A DNA stretch of 64,000 nt from Branchiostoma floridae (GCF_000003815.2 NC_049986.1:4543191-4607190), one strand, 5' to 3'. Counted from the stretch's first letter, positions 46,101 to 57,480 are shown. The notes: generated by a model not told the origin, from the letters alone. Numbers and translations: made by a program.

Positions 46101-49100
46101 AGTCCGACTTTCAATCCCGGGTGGTGAAGTCTGGTCTTCCACACACGTGGCACCATTACTGCAGGGGAACTTGTAACAGCTGCTTTCCACAGAGCAGTTC
46201 CTTCCTGTATAACAAGAATAAGCACAAATTATCATGGAAGCTCATCTGTAGTTATCACAGTAAAATGCTAAAACTTCCAACACAGAGGTATACACAGATC
46301 AAAACAGTGACGTGACTTGGAACACAGATATCAGCTTGAATCAGTGTGTGATTATCCCTTAAGTCCAAGGTCGAGTGGTAGTAATGTGGTTTGCATGTCA
46401 TGCAAACTTTTCATGATGAAGATATGATTTTTAAACTCCAGTAGAAGCCAGAAACTCCATCAAAGAGAGTCCTTGGAACTGAAATGGACCATTGTTTTGA
46501 ATGTTGTCGAGTCACAAGTTTTCACAGACAATAAGGTCCAGGTTCAGCTCCAGACCTGTATCTGGACCTGGATCGTACCTGTACCAGAATTTTCTGTATC
46601 AGTACCTACCCCTAGCACTAAATGTTAAGATTGATAAAATGCTCAACAATCTTGGGTGCTATGTGAGTTTAAATGTTTGTGCAAGGGAAGTTTGTGTAAA
46701 CTGTACCTTTATATTCAGGAGTACACTCACAGATGTAGTCATTGGGCTGATCTGTGCACACTCCGTGGACACAAGGCTCTTCTGCACAGTCATCTATGTC
46801 ACTGCAGACTAGAGGATCTCTGGTCACCTCGCTGTGCCCTGGTGCACAGTCACATACTCCCAGGCTACACGTCTGGGCAGGAGACGGACATCTCGGGTCA
46901 CATGACTCGCTCTCTGTACATCCTTCAAAGACCACGTGTCTACGAACGACATGTCAAGTTTCAGCAAAATATTGTCATGTGTATCAACAAGTTGCTGAGA
47001 GAAACATGTTTTATTGAACCTTTTTCTTTTAACATTGAATGTGAAGCAGATATGTATTTCCATATTTCACACCTAATATTTGACAAAAAAGTTGCCTTTA
47101 GTATGAAATCTTAGTGGTCTGGAAGGTTGAACAAATGGCGTAACACACATGTATCGTCCAATTGTTTGTCCTTATGGGCCTTGGTGCCTGACAATAAACT
47201 ATTGATAAACAGAGTACTGAACAATATTTTTCTCATTTTCTTCTTTGACTTTGGAATTTGCATTTGGCATTCTATGAAATTACATGACATTGTATTTGTT
47301 TTCTGATATTTTTTTCAATTCACAGCATGCTTTTTACTATTTACAGTAAAGTTTAAAACTTTTTTTAATGAAAAAAAAACAACTTTCAATTGAATGATGC
47401 ACACACGGATGATTATAATCAAATCAACATGACCTTAATCAGAGAAGAAGACCAGTTTGTCCAATACCTGGAGTCAATGTTGTTATTCCTCAAGCTCAGT
47501 CCTCGTGGTTGTGACTCTGTTACTGCATCAAAACTGGCAAATATGAACTCCTCCATACAGCCCAGTAGTGCTGAGGTCACCCCAGGTATGACGGTGGTGT
47601 TGGCTCCTCCCACATACAGGGCTGTAACATGGAGGGGCTTCAACATCTCACCAGAACCTGTGGTCGGAATAAACGGTCCAGTTTAGAACATTTATATATC
47701 ATTACAAAACATGAACACAATACTACCAGTAGACTAGCCCCCTACATCGCAAAAAGTTGTGTGGCCCAGGGCTACTGAAACGGAGATGGGCGCCACCCTA
47801 TGCTCCATGAGGCGCGGGAAGGACTTTGACAAAACATGGCTTCGGTTGGTGTAGACCACATTTCATGATAATGAAAGGAGACATTGCTTTCTTAAGTTTT
47901 TGACCATTGATTTGAGTTTGGTCCGGAGTTAGCCCAAAATGTAGTTTAAGCCAATATTGAGCTGCTGTGGTAAAAGTACGTAGCTTTGATGACAAAGAGC
48001 ACACACTTACAGTTTTTATCTAACTCAACATAAAAACAATGAAAACATAATGTTTGGGATTTTAGTCCAGCACAGGTAGTGCTCATCAACATATACTACA
48101 GGTATAACTGTTAGCTAACCGTAGTGGTTTCGTGATTTATGGTACAGGTACATATTATCTGGTATATCATAAGCTTAGAGTAAATGTCGTAATCTTTAAC
48201 ATATATTGCATATATAGCCTTGACGATTTCATGATAGTTTTACATGATACACATATTCTATACATAACGTTATATCTTATGCATCGTTTCGACATTTACC
48301 ATACGTCACTAATGCCGCAGCATGCCCATTGCCGTCAAACAGGACAGCCTTGTCGCCCTGACGGACCACGCGGACTTCCTGCCACTCTCCGTCGTTAAAT
48401 GTCGACTCACTTGTAGTTTTCATCGCATCCCTTCCTCGCCCCTGTAAGGCACAACTGGACAGCTAACCAATGTGAACACTCCCGGCCGCAGCAGAATGTC
48501 ATAGCCATCTTTTGGTAAACGTAGCGTTAGTAAAATGTTACACTGTGTGCTTAAAAGTACGAAAATAAACATTACTGAAGCGCCATTCAAGTTTAAAGAA
48601 AGCCTACGTGTCAAATGAAATCTGACATATGCAACGAGACATGTTGAATTGAATTCTACATGTACATGTCCGTGTCAGATAAAACTTACCGTAGCAAAGG
48701 AACCACCATATATAAAACGAAAGTATCGGTGTCAAATGACACCCTACATGCCAAAGGAAACCCTACATACAGTATAGGTTGCAACACGTTGAAATAAAAT
48801 CCAATACTCGATGTGGCACGATTCATTTAGCGTTAACGTTAAGTTTTTTTTTCTATCAACGTTAATCTTCTTTTCCCTAAGTACTGTTTGACGTGAAACT
48901 TGAGACATTGCGTTTTCTTGCTTTAGTTCTAAACTACAAATGTATTTTCCCGGAGCGCACACTGCCCGATATCCTTACCTCTGTGTTGAGCCGAAGCACC
49001 AGTGCGCCATTCCTCAGGTACAAGGCCAGCCATCCACCAGGACCGCCGAAGAAGAATAGGAGCCCAGCCTTCATTCTGGTCGAAAAAAAAGCAGACCGAC

Positions 49101-52100
49101 ACATGCAACATTACACCATGTCCTTTCAATAGTCAGAACACTTTATTGTGGCCTGTATATGAAGATTTGGATGCTTACACTTGATGGAAGTAGGACGCAA
49201 ATCCTCAGTTGAACCTTTACCACTTAGCAAAACATAATTCAACCGTAATTATTTGCCCTCAAGCATGTTGACTTTCGCCACAATGATAGAAGTAATGTTG
49301 AATAGAAATGTAATAATAGGAAGCAATATGGCTAGTATATGAGGACAATTTGCAACGGTGTACTTTCGAAATAGGCAAATCACTGGTCCGATAGAAACTT
49401 CTCTCAACATGGACACGAGAGAAACTTCTCTCAGCATGAACATTTACTGAAATTGCTGAAATAAAAGAGGGAAACGAACTGCTGAAATAAGAAAATCCCG
49501 AATCGCGAAACAAGCCACCAACAAGTGAGTTCAGCGTGCAAAGAATTTGGCATAAATCAAAGTTGAGTTAATAAGTGATTCAAGTATCACTGGTCGACTC
49601 CTCCTTACTTAAGCTGATTTTTACTATTTTCAGGATCCAACAGGGTCTGGTAAACACAATACCCGGCATGAGGTATCATCCAGCTTCGCAACAGGCCAGG
49701 CGCTTAGCAATATTCCGACAATATCTGTTTGAAATTCTGGCAATACCTTGTTCTGAACTTGAATCCAATGAATGTCTGGTTCTTCGGGCTGACATCTACG
49801 TCCAGATGTACATACGAGTCAACCGAAGTAAACGTTGCCGACGTCCCAGAGAAGCAGGAGTTGGCGGGGCACATCGGCGATACCCAGTGCTTCACGTCTG
49901 CGCTGTTGAAGTCAAGTGTCCTCCCCTCCAACCCCACGTCAATGAAGCTGATACACGGGATCAGGTCCTTATTCAGCTTCTCCGTTTTCATCTGATCAAC
50001 AATGGTATCAGCAAAGGTCAGGAGTATTATATTAGCTGTCACACTGGTGTAATCAGCACATTCTACATGACCCAAATGATTTTACATTTACTGAATGATT
50101 GATTTTGGCGCACATACACACATACACGCATTCACACACGTACACACACAAGCACAAACATTGGAACTGCTTCCCACAAGAAGTTGTGATAGTTCCCAGA
50201 CGGACAGAAGTGCAAAACTAGTTCGCAGTCGTACGCACAATACGCGCCTTATACGCATCTCAATCTGTTTGTGTTTTTGTTTAAGGTACGCTTACTGGAC
50301 CGTACTGTGCGTATGACTGAAACTGACGCAACGACCGAGATGCTTTTGAGGTGCATATTGTTTGAATTACTGTGTGTGAAAAAGAGTCTTGATACGCACG
50401 CTTGTGTGACTGAACTCCAACAAACGTGCACGTAAGGGAATACAAACACGTACACACATCAACACTCCGCGACGTATACACACAGACACACCAACACATC
50501 CTTGCGCACACACATGCACAGAGCCACGCGCAATTGCAAGTACGTACACTCGAGCAACAACCACACCAGGATACACATTAATAATTAAAAGCACACGCGT
50601 GCACACACAGACACGCATGACACCGAAATACGTACGTCAAAGACGCATGTACGTACACACGTGAACACAAAAGATACCCAGGCAAGGCACATAGTCCCAC
50701 TCTTCCTCTTTGAAACGTACCATTACATGTGAGTTGACCCCTCCAATAACGAGGCTGCCTAACATGTCAGTTGTGAAGCTCGGTCCCTGGATGCCGGGTG
50801 TTGATGTGGATAACATCACCGTGCGCCCGTCCACCGTGACATTGGCGTGTTCCGGCTGCCGCAGCCCGACGATAGTCACCTCAGTGTACCGGCTGTCAGG
50901 GACATCTGCAAACACTCCAGAAGGACCTGTGCCGCCAGACATCTGCTTGGAAGTAAGCAAAAGCAACTTGACTGACGCCTGTTAATGTCCATACATTAAC
51001 AGACGTAAGTCATGCAATTGTGGGCATTGTAATGGCTCATGTAACTCGGTAAGTGAAAATTGTTTTGAAATGCCAAGTAGAAGAACATATGCATAATTGA
51101 TAAGGAACCTTAAAGATTGAATCACCACTCCTGACGAAGGTCGACGGAGTTCGAGGGGAGAAATTTGTTTATGTTGAATGACAGTTGAAAATTTCAATAT
51201 GGATTGTACCAACACAGATGAGCTTGCATGCTAACCTTAAAGATTGTTGACGGAATTATATACATATTGGTGGTTGATTGAGGTAGTTCTATTTAATGAG
51301 GGTCTGCATGCTCTTTTCTGTAAGGTGTAGGCAGCCTATTTTTATTTCCCGTAACTCGTAGGGAAAACCATCTTATCTATGTAATTCGTAGCGAGGCGAC
51401 CAATTTTAGTGCAATTGCCTTCCTTGATGTAGCGTAATACGTAGGGAGTTCTTCTAAATTCAGTGTAAATCGTTGTCGGTTTACCCCCATGCAGACCGTC
51501 TTTAATAAATGGCGACGATTATTTACCTCTACAAGTGTATCGTTCAAGTTCATCTCTATGTATATCCCGTTGTTGTACACGCCGATGGCGAAGTAGGTGT
51601 TGCCGCTACCTCTCTGGTACAGGAGAAGTCCCCCGTCCTTGTTGCAGTGCCGGAAACTGAACTTGAGCTGGTCGCCTGCCCCCAGTAGAAGCGGGACTGC
51701 CTGTGTCAGGTTGTTCTCTGGAACCCGTAGGTAGTACATGATGTAACCTCCTTTATCAACGAACACCTCGCTGTGAACTGACAACACTGGGGGAAAAAGA
51801 AATGCACCCGTTACAAAGGATTTTTGACCATTATGTTGTACTGTGTAATGTAAAATACTGTAGAAGACGGAATTAACTGTACACTGTAATGCTCGTCAAC
51901 AGAAGGACCTGACTCTGCAACAGTACTAGTCACTCGCCTTACTCTAGTAGTGACTAACCACCACTGCGGAGGACAATAAATTCCATCACAGCTATACTGA
52001 AAGTTATTGCGCCACCAACTTGGCCGGCATCCAAAAGTAGTATTTTATTAACCTTTTGACCATTGCGCATTTTTTTACTGTGTTGTCGCTTTTCAAGCGA

Positions 52101-52765
52101 GAGTTAAAAACGTACTATTACCAGTTCGACCAAAGGCTGTTCATATAACATATCTGTCTATGATAGAAGATCGTTTCCTCCCCCAACCAACCGCCCCTAA
52201 GATCAGTCTTTTAAAGTCTTAAGTCTATAACGCCAGATTTCTTACTACTGTGCACGTGCCGTGTGTTGGCGGAAGAATCTATATCTACTCGACACTGGGT
52301 TTCACCGGAAACAAACCGTTGAAGAATAGCAATCCCAATAGATGTCTGTTTCACAACAACAACAAGTGATAGTAGTATGTCCTATATAATGCTGTATAAG
52401 TGGTTCATACACAAACATTAAGGGAAAGTGTTTCTTAATGTTTATTTTGTGAGATAAAAGGGTCCATATGTTCACTAAGAAGTCACATAGTTACAACTGA
52501 ACCATTCTAAACCAGTTCGAATCACCAGAAAGGCGCAATGAGACTCGTCACATGTCAAGTACCTAATAATGTTAAAATCTCAATCCTATGCTGCAACTAG
52601 TCTGTGTAACACAAACTCCGCTGTCCAGGGCTGTAACTGGCCCCTCCCCCGGCGGATGTTTGGCGGGCTGCTATAAGCGAGATTTGATCAGGCTATGCTG
52701 CGACAAGTATGTACAGACTTACCTTGAACAGAGAAAAGTATCCAAAAACCCCACGCTGAAGACAT
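43110..52765 (-). CDS. Type I membrane protein with two laminin G domains and EGF repeats (about 682 aa)
   Basis: Exons from the right: 52723-52765 (ATG), 51527-51786, 50721-50942, 49747-49991, 48979-49075, 48300-48441, 47468-47657, 46707-46939, 45845-46204, 44621-44808, 43110-43178 (TGA). Phases agree at every junction and the total is 2049 nt. Order: hydrophobic signal peptide (MSSAWGFWILFSVQ plus VLS from exon 2), laminin G 1 (about 22-200), laminin G 2 (about 235-390), EGF repeats (about 400-597) including one calcium-binding type beginning DIDEC, a membrane helix (LPIVIGVAVVITIVLCALLY, about 613-635) and a basic cytoplasmic tail. The layout resembles neurexin, Caspr and Crumbs-type adhesion receptors, but I cannot assign an orthologue. 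The last exon is the least certain: it adds about 22 residues, and no poly(A) signal was found on this strand below it. Confidence 0.8.
43505..43610. repeat. SINE tail fragment
   Basis: ggcccaagggcacagaaatg, gagatggggccacccctaag and gatgcacgggcaaattta match the inverse of the tail of the SINE at 38171-38465. Confidence 0.6.
44256..44448. mobile_element. MITE with CGAGCGATCGC ends
   Basis: It starts atgagcgatcgctattgttg and ends catcgcgattgctcgtatac. A second copy is at 55404-55607 with the same interior (attagcagatcaaatta, ggttaatatgtaaatcaat, actgcgtcaccgtgacatca). It lies in the last intron of the laminin G/EGF gene. Confidence 0.78.
44621..44808 (-). other. Transmembrane exon of the laminin G/EGF receptor
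   Basis: This exon encodes a juxtamembrane piece (GQECARILALYRQSH), a single hydrophobic helix (PIVIGVAVVITIVLCALLYI) and a Lys/Cys-rich stop-transfer stretch (LLKKGKCKGMEICLKSK). The acceptor follows a run of ten G on the plus strand, so its polypyrimidine tract is nearly pure C. Reading through the donor meets a stop only after further residues, but the GTAAGT donor and the in-phase acceptor at 43178 favour splicing. Confidence 0.85.
44876..45538. repeat. CGCG-family MITE split by a Harbinger-like element
   Basis: The left end tataaatgcatttaa (to 44892) and right part taagttcgcggagatttaat (from 45335) through tttctgcattaca are one diverged 208-bp-family copy. The host site is reconstructed exactly if 44893-45334 plus one TAA are removed. 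Confidence 0.78.
44893..45334. mobile_element. PIF/Harbinger-like MITE, TAA TSD (442 bp)
   Basis: The ends ggccataccaatttaattga and the inverse of aaattaaattggtgtggcc form a terminal inverted repeat of about 35 bp. The 3-bp duplication TAA lies at 44890-44892 and 45335-45337. TWA duplications with GG-starting ends are the known mark of PIF/Harbinger. The longest frame inside (81 residues) is AT-rich and unsupported. Confidence 0.82.
45845..46939 (-). other. EGF repeat exons
   Basis: Exons 46707-46939 and 45845-46204 are cysteine-rich with EGF spacing: CDPRCPSPAQTC, CSDIDDCAEEPCVHGVCTD, CECTPEYKGRNC (across the junction), CHCFQGYEGVNC, DIDECSENVC, CLCVEGWTGQDC, CHEHPCGLGICNV and CTCPDGTIG. 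The DID(D/E)C openings mark calcium-binding types. I count about five repeats, the first one irregular. Confidence 0.88.
46525..46615. repeat. GGTCCAGGTTC repeat fragment
   Basis: ggtccaggttcagctccaga and acctgtaccagaattttctg match the family at 37385-37765 and 39255-39740. Confidence 0.55.
47755..47812. repeat. SINE tail fragment
   Basis: tgtggcccagggctactgaa and gagatgggcgccaccctatg match the inverse tail of the SINE at 38171-38465. Confidence 0.5.
50100..50640. repeat. CA-rich low-complexity tract
   Basis: A long purine/pyrimidine-alternating region dominated by cacaca, acgcac and tacaca words. It lies between exons 49747-49991 and 50721-50942 of the laminin G/EGF gene. Its valine/cysteine-rich minus-strand frames are repeat artefacts. 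Confidence 0.7.
52597..52680. repeat. Dispersed repeat, about 85 bp, second copy
   Basis: Matches 28463-28545 (ctgtccagggctgtaactgg, gatgtttggcgggctgctat). It ends 42 bp from the signal-peptide exon. Confidence 0.6.
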
Positions 52766-53205
52766 GTCTGAACTCTGAGTTTGGAAAGGAGTCAGCGGCG
52801 AATGTTTCCTGTTACGTTGTTGACGTCTATTAACCTTAACGCACTTGGTAACTTGCGTTCTATAACAAAACCTCTTTATACTACGCCTTCTGCAAAAACA
52901 ATGAAACCTGTTTGCACAGTTCAGTATCAAGCAAACTGCGTGAGCAACTATTGACCGTGCAAAGTGTTAATCATTAAACTTAAGCACCGCCCACCTGGAT
53001 CACGCCACGCCGAGACTTAACATGACGTCATCACGTGGTCATGTAACTTCGGCGGGAACCCTGTGTACACATGTCAGTCGGCTTTCCTTATTGGCACGGC
53101 TGTTTGAAACAGGGAAAACCGACTGACGTGAACTTTAATTGGGGCAGTCCAAGTTGCTGAACAATTCCTGAGCGCACTCCAGTGTCATAGAGAGCCTCTC
53201 CCTTA
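52766..53205. promoter_or_regulatory. 5' flank of the laminin G/EGF gene
   Basis: Non-repetitive sequence upstream of the start codon at 52765. CpG words are common at 52985-53150 (cacgccacgccgag, tgacgtcatcacgtgg). TGACGTCA near 53022 is a perfect CRE-type palindrome, next to CACGTG-like tcacgtgg. Promoter function is inferred from position only. Confidence 0.35.
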
Positions 53206-53514
53206 AGGTTGGGTCACACCTGCGTATATATTTAAGTCTGTATGAGGCGCGCATTGGAGTATTAGCCTCCACCAGGCTCCACAGGTCGTTGTAAAAATGA
53301 TAGAAATTGGACAACCGTAAACAGGTAACATGTCAGACGAGTTAGCTGGGTCGCTAACCATAATTCTCGGTCAGCTAACTCATCTGGCATGTTATGTATC
53401 TATATTTGTCCAATTTGTACTATTTTTCCCGCGACCTGTGGAGCCTGGTAGAGGCTAAGAGCGTCATACGCACCTCAAACGGACTTGAATATATGCGTAT
53501 GTGTGAACCCACCT
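53206..53514. mobile_element. TTA-flanked long inverted-repeat element (309 bp)
   Basis: The left arm aggttgggtcacacctgcgt and the inverse of the right arm atgcgtatgtgtgaacccac pair over about 130 bp, including gcctcc/gaggct and ttggacaa/ttgtccaa. TTA flanks both ends (53203-53205, 53515-53517). The centre is a second hairpin around gttagctgggtcgctaac. A 3-bp TWA duplication suggests a PIF/Harbinger-type MITE. Confidence 0.7.
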
Positions 53515-54009
53515 TTAGCCTCTGTCAGGCTCCGTGGATCGGTGGTCTAATTGTAGAAATTGGACAAATAGAGTCAATAGTACGCCAGGGGAGTCAGCCG
53601 ACCAGAAAATTCGTGGTGAGGAAATGATTGAAGAAGGGGTCATGGAAAAGTGAAAGCGTGGTGGTTCTGTTACCTTATTTTGAATAAGCTTTGATTTTTA
53701 TCTATTTATTTCTTAAACATTTTTCATTGGGTTTCCAAAGATGAGAGTTATGTTCTTCCTTGCAAATGTAATCTGTTGCGTACAGGTTTCCTGTAATTTT
53801 GCCCTATACACTCACGCTTTCAATAAATGTTTACACGAAATGTACAACGTTTGATTCATTTGTTTGTAGGTGATCAGTTTGGTGTCTGCCACGGATTTCA
53901 CATCTGACTTGTGGCATTAAGTACAGGAACTGTTTAGAGTGACTGTGAGATTTAGCAAAGTTAGGATCAGGTCAAGACGTCGTGACACTAGAGAAGGTGG
54001 TCCGAAGTT

Positions 54010-55080
54010 TGGTTGGTTTGAACTTTATTTATTCATGAAAGCTCAAATCGGCCAGCAGGCTTCTTTTCATTGAGGTCATGAGGGAGGTAAAGGTCAGATG
54101 AAATATACCAAAGATACAGATTACATGGAGTCCTAATAAATTTATCAACCATTATCGCTACACATACATGGTATAAAATATATATTAGGGCGAAAAGCTC
54201 AGCGTTCATTTGTGCTAATCTGTGTGCGTTCATTTTGGTCATTACTTTACTAGTAAGAACATGCATCGGTGTAAGACGTGTAGTTGGGTCCCAATAATAT
54301 TATGCGGACAGCTCTCCGCTAGACCCTTTCGATCGTCTGCAATGGCGAACCCGGAATGCCAGAAGGGGGCAGCAGACTAAAATATTCCGAGAGCCACAAC
54401 CGCCCCACACGCATATAGGCCCAAGACCAGGATGGATAGAGGGGTCACTGAGGTATGCGGAAAATAGAAAACCCCAATCCTTTACCTGGACGTCTGGGGC
54501 CTTAAGAACCGTCGGATACTAAAACAGGGAGGCCGGGACTGCGCAAAAAAATTAAAAACTGAACCATTCAGAAATCACTACTCAGAAGTTCTTTCCTCCT
54601 TGACCCGACCCCTTTACAGCCCACAGATTCCCTTGTCACCCCCACCCCCCCTGACTCCGCCCCAGTAGAAGTAGTATAATCTCCACTGTCACATGGATTC
54701 AAAAGGTGTCTAAATTCCACCTGGCTTCGGCGCGCAGGCCAGGTGTGGCACTATCTGAATACTCGAGGACTGGTCCAATGTAAGACGCAAACTAAGACAA
54801 GGTTGTCGGTGGAATTCTGAAATGGTTTCTGTTTACGAAGAAGGAACAGGTGCTGGCAGATTTACTGCAAATGGAGTCCATATGGGAGTTCCATTGTAAG
54901 TCGGACTGAAGAAAGACTCCCAAGATCTTCATTACTAACACCTGTTGTTGTTGGGGTGTTGGATACAGAACAGTTCTGAATCGGATATGCAGCACATAGT
55001 ACGTTTCTTAGGATGTAGCTTCATGTGACTAGCGCGAGACCAGAAGTCCAAGTCGCTGCATATTAGAAAAACTTGAATCT
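54010..55080 (-). mobile_element. Decayed LINE with reverse transcriptase remnant
   Basis: On the minus strand, 55080-54700 reads in shifting frames FWSRASHMKLHPKK, then KILGVFLQSDLQWNSHMDSI, then FRIPPTTLS, a stop, and FASYIGPVLEYSDSATPG. These are the late reverse-transcriptase motifs of Jockey/CR1-type LINEs (W....MKLN.KK, LGV..D..W..H, Y..P.LEY). At least one frameshift and one stop break it. The part down to 54010 may be the rest of the element; its end has tttatttattcatgaaagct. Confidence 0.7.
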
Positions 55081-55403
55081 GGGATTCTTGTTTCTAATGA
55101 GTCTATGTCAACTACAAATTTCCAGCATTTGGAGGCAGCCTGATATGCGCAAGGAAAATCAATCGTCCGAGTATTGTCTACAGGTAACCTTCATGCTATC
55201 AGGAGTTTTCCATGGTAGCGCACAATTAATTTCATTATTTCAGATAACCAATCGTAAAAGTGCGTTCTTTTGACCAATGAAACCATGGGGATTTTTTTAG
55301 ACTACACCAACATGGAAAATTCCCTGTATTCACCTCTGTGCATCCCCGCCAGTCTGTCTGAGTGTCGCGCCATTCTGTCTGACGGTGACGGACTTAAATA
55401 TCT

Positions 55404-55607
55404 CGTATTACGAGCGATCGCTGTTGTTGTTCATATCCAGGGTATTCGAGGGCTGGTGCCTACCAGTATGTGAGTGGATTGGATTAAAAATTGATATTCA
55501 AATTAGCAGATCAAATTATTGGTTAATATGTAAATCAATGTTTTAGAAAACACCTACTTTTTGCCTTCCACTGCGTCACCGTGACATCATTGCGATCGCT
55601 CGTATAC
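55404..55607. mobile_element. MITE with CGAGCGATCGC ends, second copy
   Basis: It starts gtattacgagcgatcgctgt and ends attgcgatcgctcgtatac. The interior is colinear with 44256-44448 but has a short extra stretch near 55535. Confidence 0.78.
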
Positions 55608-55689
55608 AGAACAAGGTTACGGCCGGGATGTGACAGAACTCCTTTGTACTTTCAGCGTCCTACCTGTCCTTAGATAACAGGTTAGTAGG

Positions 55690-56290
55690 TATAGTCTCCA
55701 GGCAGATGTTTTGAGGGGTAAAGAATCAGATTAAATCATTTCAATAAATATCACACCAATATTTTGTGCCAAATAGCCATAAAATATGCAAATTAAGGCG
55801 ATTATTACAAAAAATCTTGCCTTTGTCAATATCTCAGTAACCACACATGCTATAAAAATAATGTTGGTGTCTATCCCCATGTTTTTAGGGGTTAAGAATC
55901 AGATTAAGCCATTTCAATAAAGATCACACCAATATTTTGTGACAAATAGGCACATAATATGCAAATTAATTCCGTTATTATGGAAAATCTTGCTTTTGTG
56001 GCATCAAATTCGCGTTGGTGTCTATCCCCATGTTGGAGGGGTTAAGAGTGAGGTTAAGCCATTTCAGCAATGAAAAATCAGATTAAGCTGAATCTCAATA
56101 AAGATCACACCAATATTTTGTGCTAGATAGTCATACAATATGCACATTAGGGTGGTTATTACGGAAAATCTTGTTTTCCTCTATTTCTCAGTAAGTACAC
56201 ATGGTGATCCCCATGTTTTGAGGGGTAAGGAATTAGACTACGCCATGTCAGTATTGATCACACCAATATTTTCTTGAAAATATACAAAAA
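55690..56290. repeat. Diverged local repeats with TCACACCAATATTTTGTG
   Basis: tcacaccaatattttgtg recurs at about 55751, 55925 and 56106, with a shortened form near 56257. A ccatgttttgaggggt(t)aag segment recurs between them. Unit spacing is about 175 bp, which is close to but clearly different in sequence from the 183-bp satellite further right. A ccaatattttgtg match elsewhere was not found. Confidence 0.6.
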
Positions 56291-56344
56291 TCAACTTCAG
56301 TGCATATCCGAGTATTTAACTATCCGTACCATCGTAGTGTTAAT

Positions 56345-57480
56345 TTTCCCCTCCCCAGCAGTGTCCATACCCCCAGTAGTACCAATGCCCCCTGGCCAGT
56401 AGTCGGTCCTTACCCCCTGACGTGTTGTACCCCCAGAAGTGTCCGTACCCCCAGTATTGGTTGCACCCCCAATAGAGTCCGTAACCCCCAGTTTTTTTAA
56501 CCCCTAAGTGTCCATACCCCAATTAGTGTCCAAACCCCAAGTAGTGTCCTTACCCCCCGTTGTGTCCGTACCCCATTGGCGTTGATACCCCGGCCCGTAG
56601 TGTCTGTTTCCCAGTATTGTCCGTACCCCAAGTATAGTTTCTGTACAAGGAAGTGTCAGTACCCCCTGTAGTTTCTGTACCTCTGGTAGTGTATATGTAC
56701 CCCAGGCCTGTAGTGTCCGTACCCACTGTGGTGCCTGTACCCACTGTAGTTTACGTACTTCCTGTAGTGTTAATACCCAGCAGTGTCCGTACCCTCAGTA
56801 GTGTCTGTATCCCCAGTAGTGTCCGTACAGTGAGTTGTGTCCATATCCCCAATAGTCCACATATCTCCATCGTGTCCGTGCCTCCCAGTAGTGCCCATAC
56901 CCAGTTACTGCCTCTGTAAGTTTGAGTGTAGAAACTTGGTAGAAAACTCCACTCTTGCTATTTTCTTGTACCGCTATACCCCAACATGTACGGACACCTA
57001 CCAATATAGAGTTTTCATTCTCTAATCGGGCCAAATTGATTTTTGTTCAGGTCTGACTTTTTTGAACCGGTGCATCAAGAAAGCCAGTTTTTGTACTGGT
57101 ACACTGTGCATCCCTACAAAGTAGTTCCCGGGCTGTAACATCTAGTACCACCTGTAATGTCAGTTTTCACTATACAATGTGTCAGTTTTCATTGTAGTGT
57201 CCATACCCCAGAGTAGTGTCCAATCTGTACCCTCAGTAGTGCCCGTACCCCCCCCGTATTGTCCGTTACCCCTGTAGTGTCCATACCCCCTGTAGCATCC
57301 ATACCCCCAGTAGCCACCGTACCTCGCATAATGTCCATTCATCCTGTATAGTAGTCGATACCATGCCCAATGTAGAGGTATGTTCCACCAGGTGTGCCCG
57401 TAACCCTAGAAGTGTTTGTACCTCAGTAGTGTCCGTTCCCTCAGTCTGTACCCAAGTAGTGTGGTTGTCCTACGGATACA
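56345..57480. repeat. Minisatellite, about 17-20-bp units (CCCCAGTAGTGTCCGTA)
   Basis: Dozens of imperfect units such as cccccagtagtgtccgtacc occupy the stretch, interrupted at about 56915-57180 by unrelated sequence including a GGTAC-family fragment. On the minus strand the unit translates to YWGYGH-like repeats, which explains the Tyr/Gly-rich open frames. The stops, irregular unit length and lack of exon borders argue against a gene. Confidence 0.85.

Larger units (their letters stand above)
47468..51786 (-). other. Laminin G domain exons
   Basis: Exons 51527-51786, 50721-50942 and part of 49747-49991 give laminin G 1, recognisable from LKFSFRHCNKDGGLLLYQRG, YFAIGVYNNGIYIEMNLND, VTVDGRTVML and GSLVIGG, closing with CISFIDVGLEG. 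Laminin G 2 runs through FIGFKFRT, MKAGLLFFFGGPGGWLALYL, EWQEVRVVRQGDKAVLFDG, VTALYVGG and LLGCMEEFIFA. These are the standard strand signatures: a polar-hydrophobic opening strand, GLLLY/GLLFF, VDG/FDG, GG, then the GC.. strand. Such domains usually bind extracellular glycans or adhesion partners. Confidence 0.85.

Noticed and set aside
50249-50618. Val/Cys-rich minus-strand frames
   Set aside because: Artefacts of the CA-rich tract in the intron of the laminin G/EGF gene.
56340-57342. Minus-strand Tyr/Gly-rich frames (YWGYGH)
   Set aside because: Translation of the minisatellite: interrupted, without exon borders or a signal peptide.
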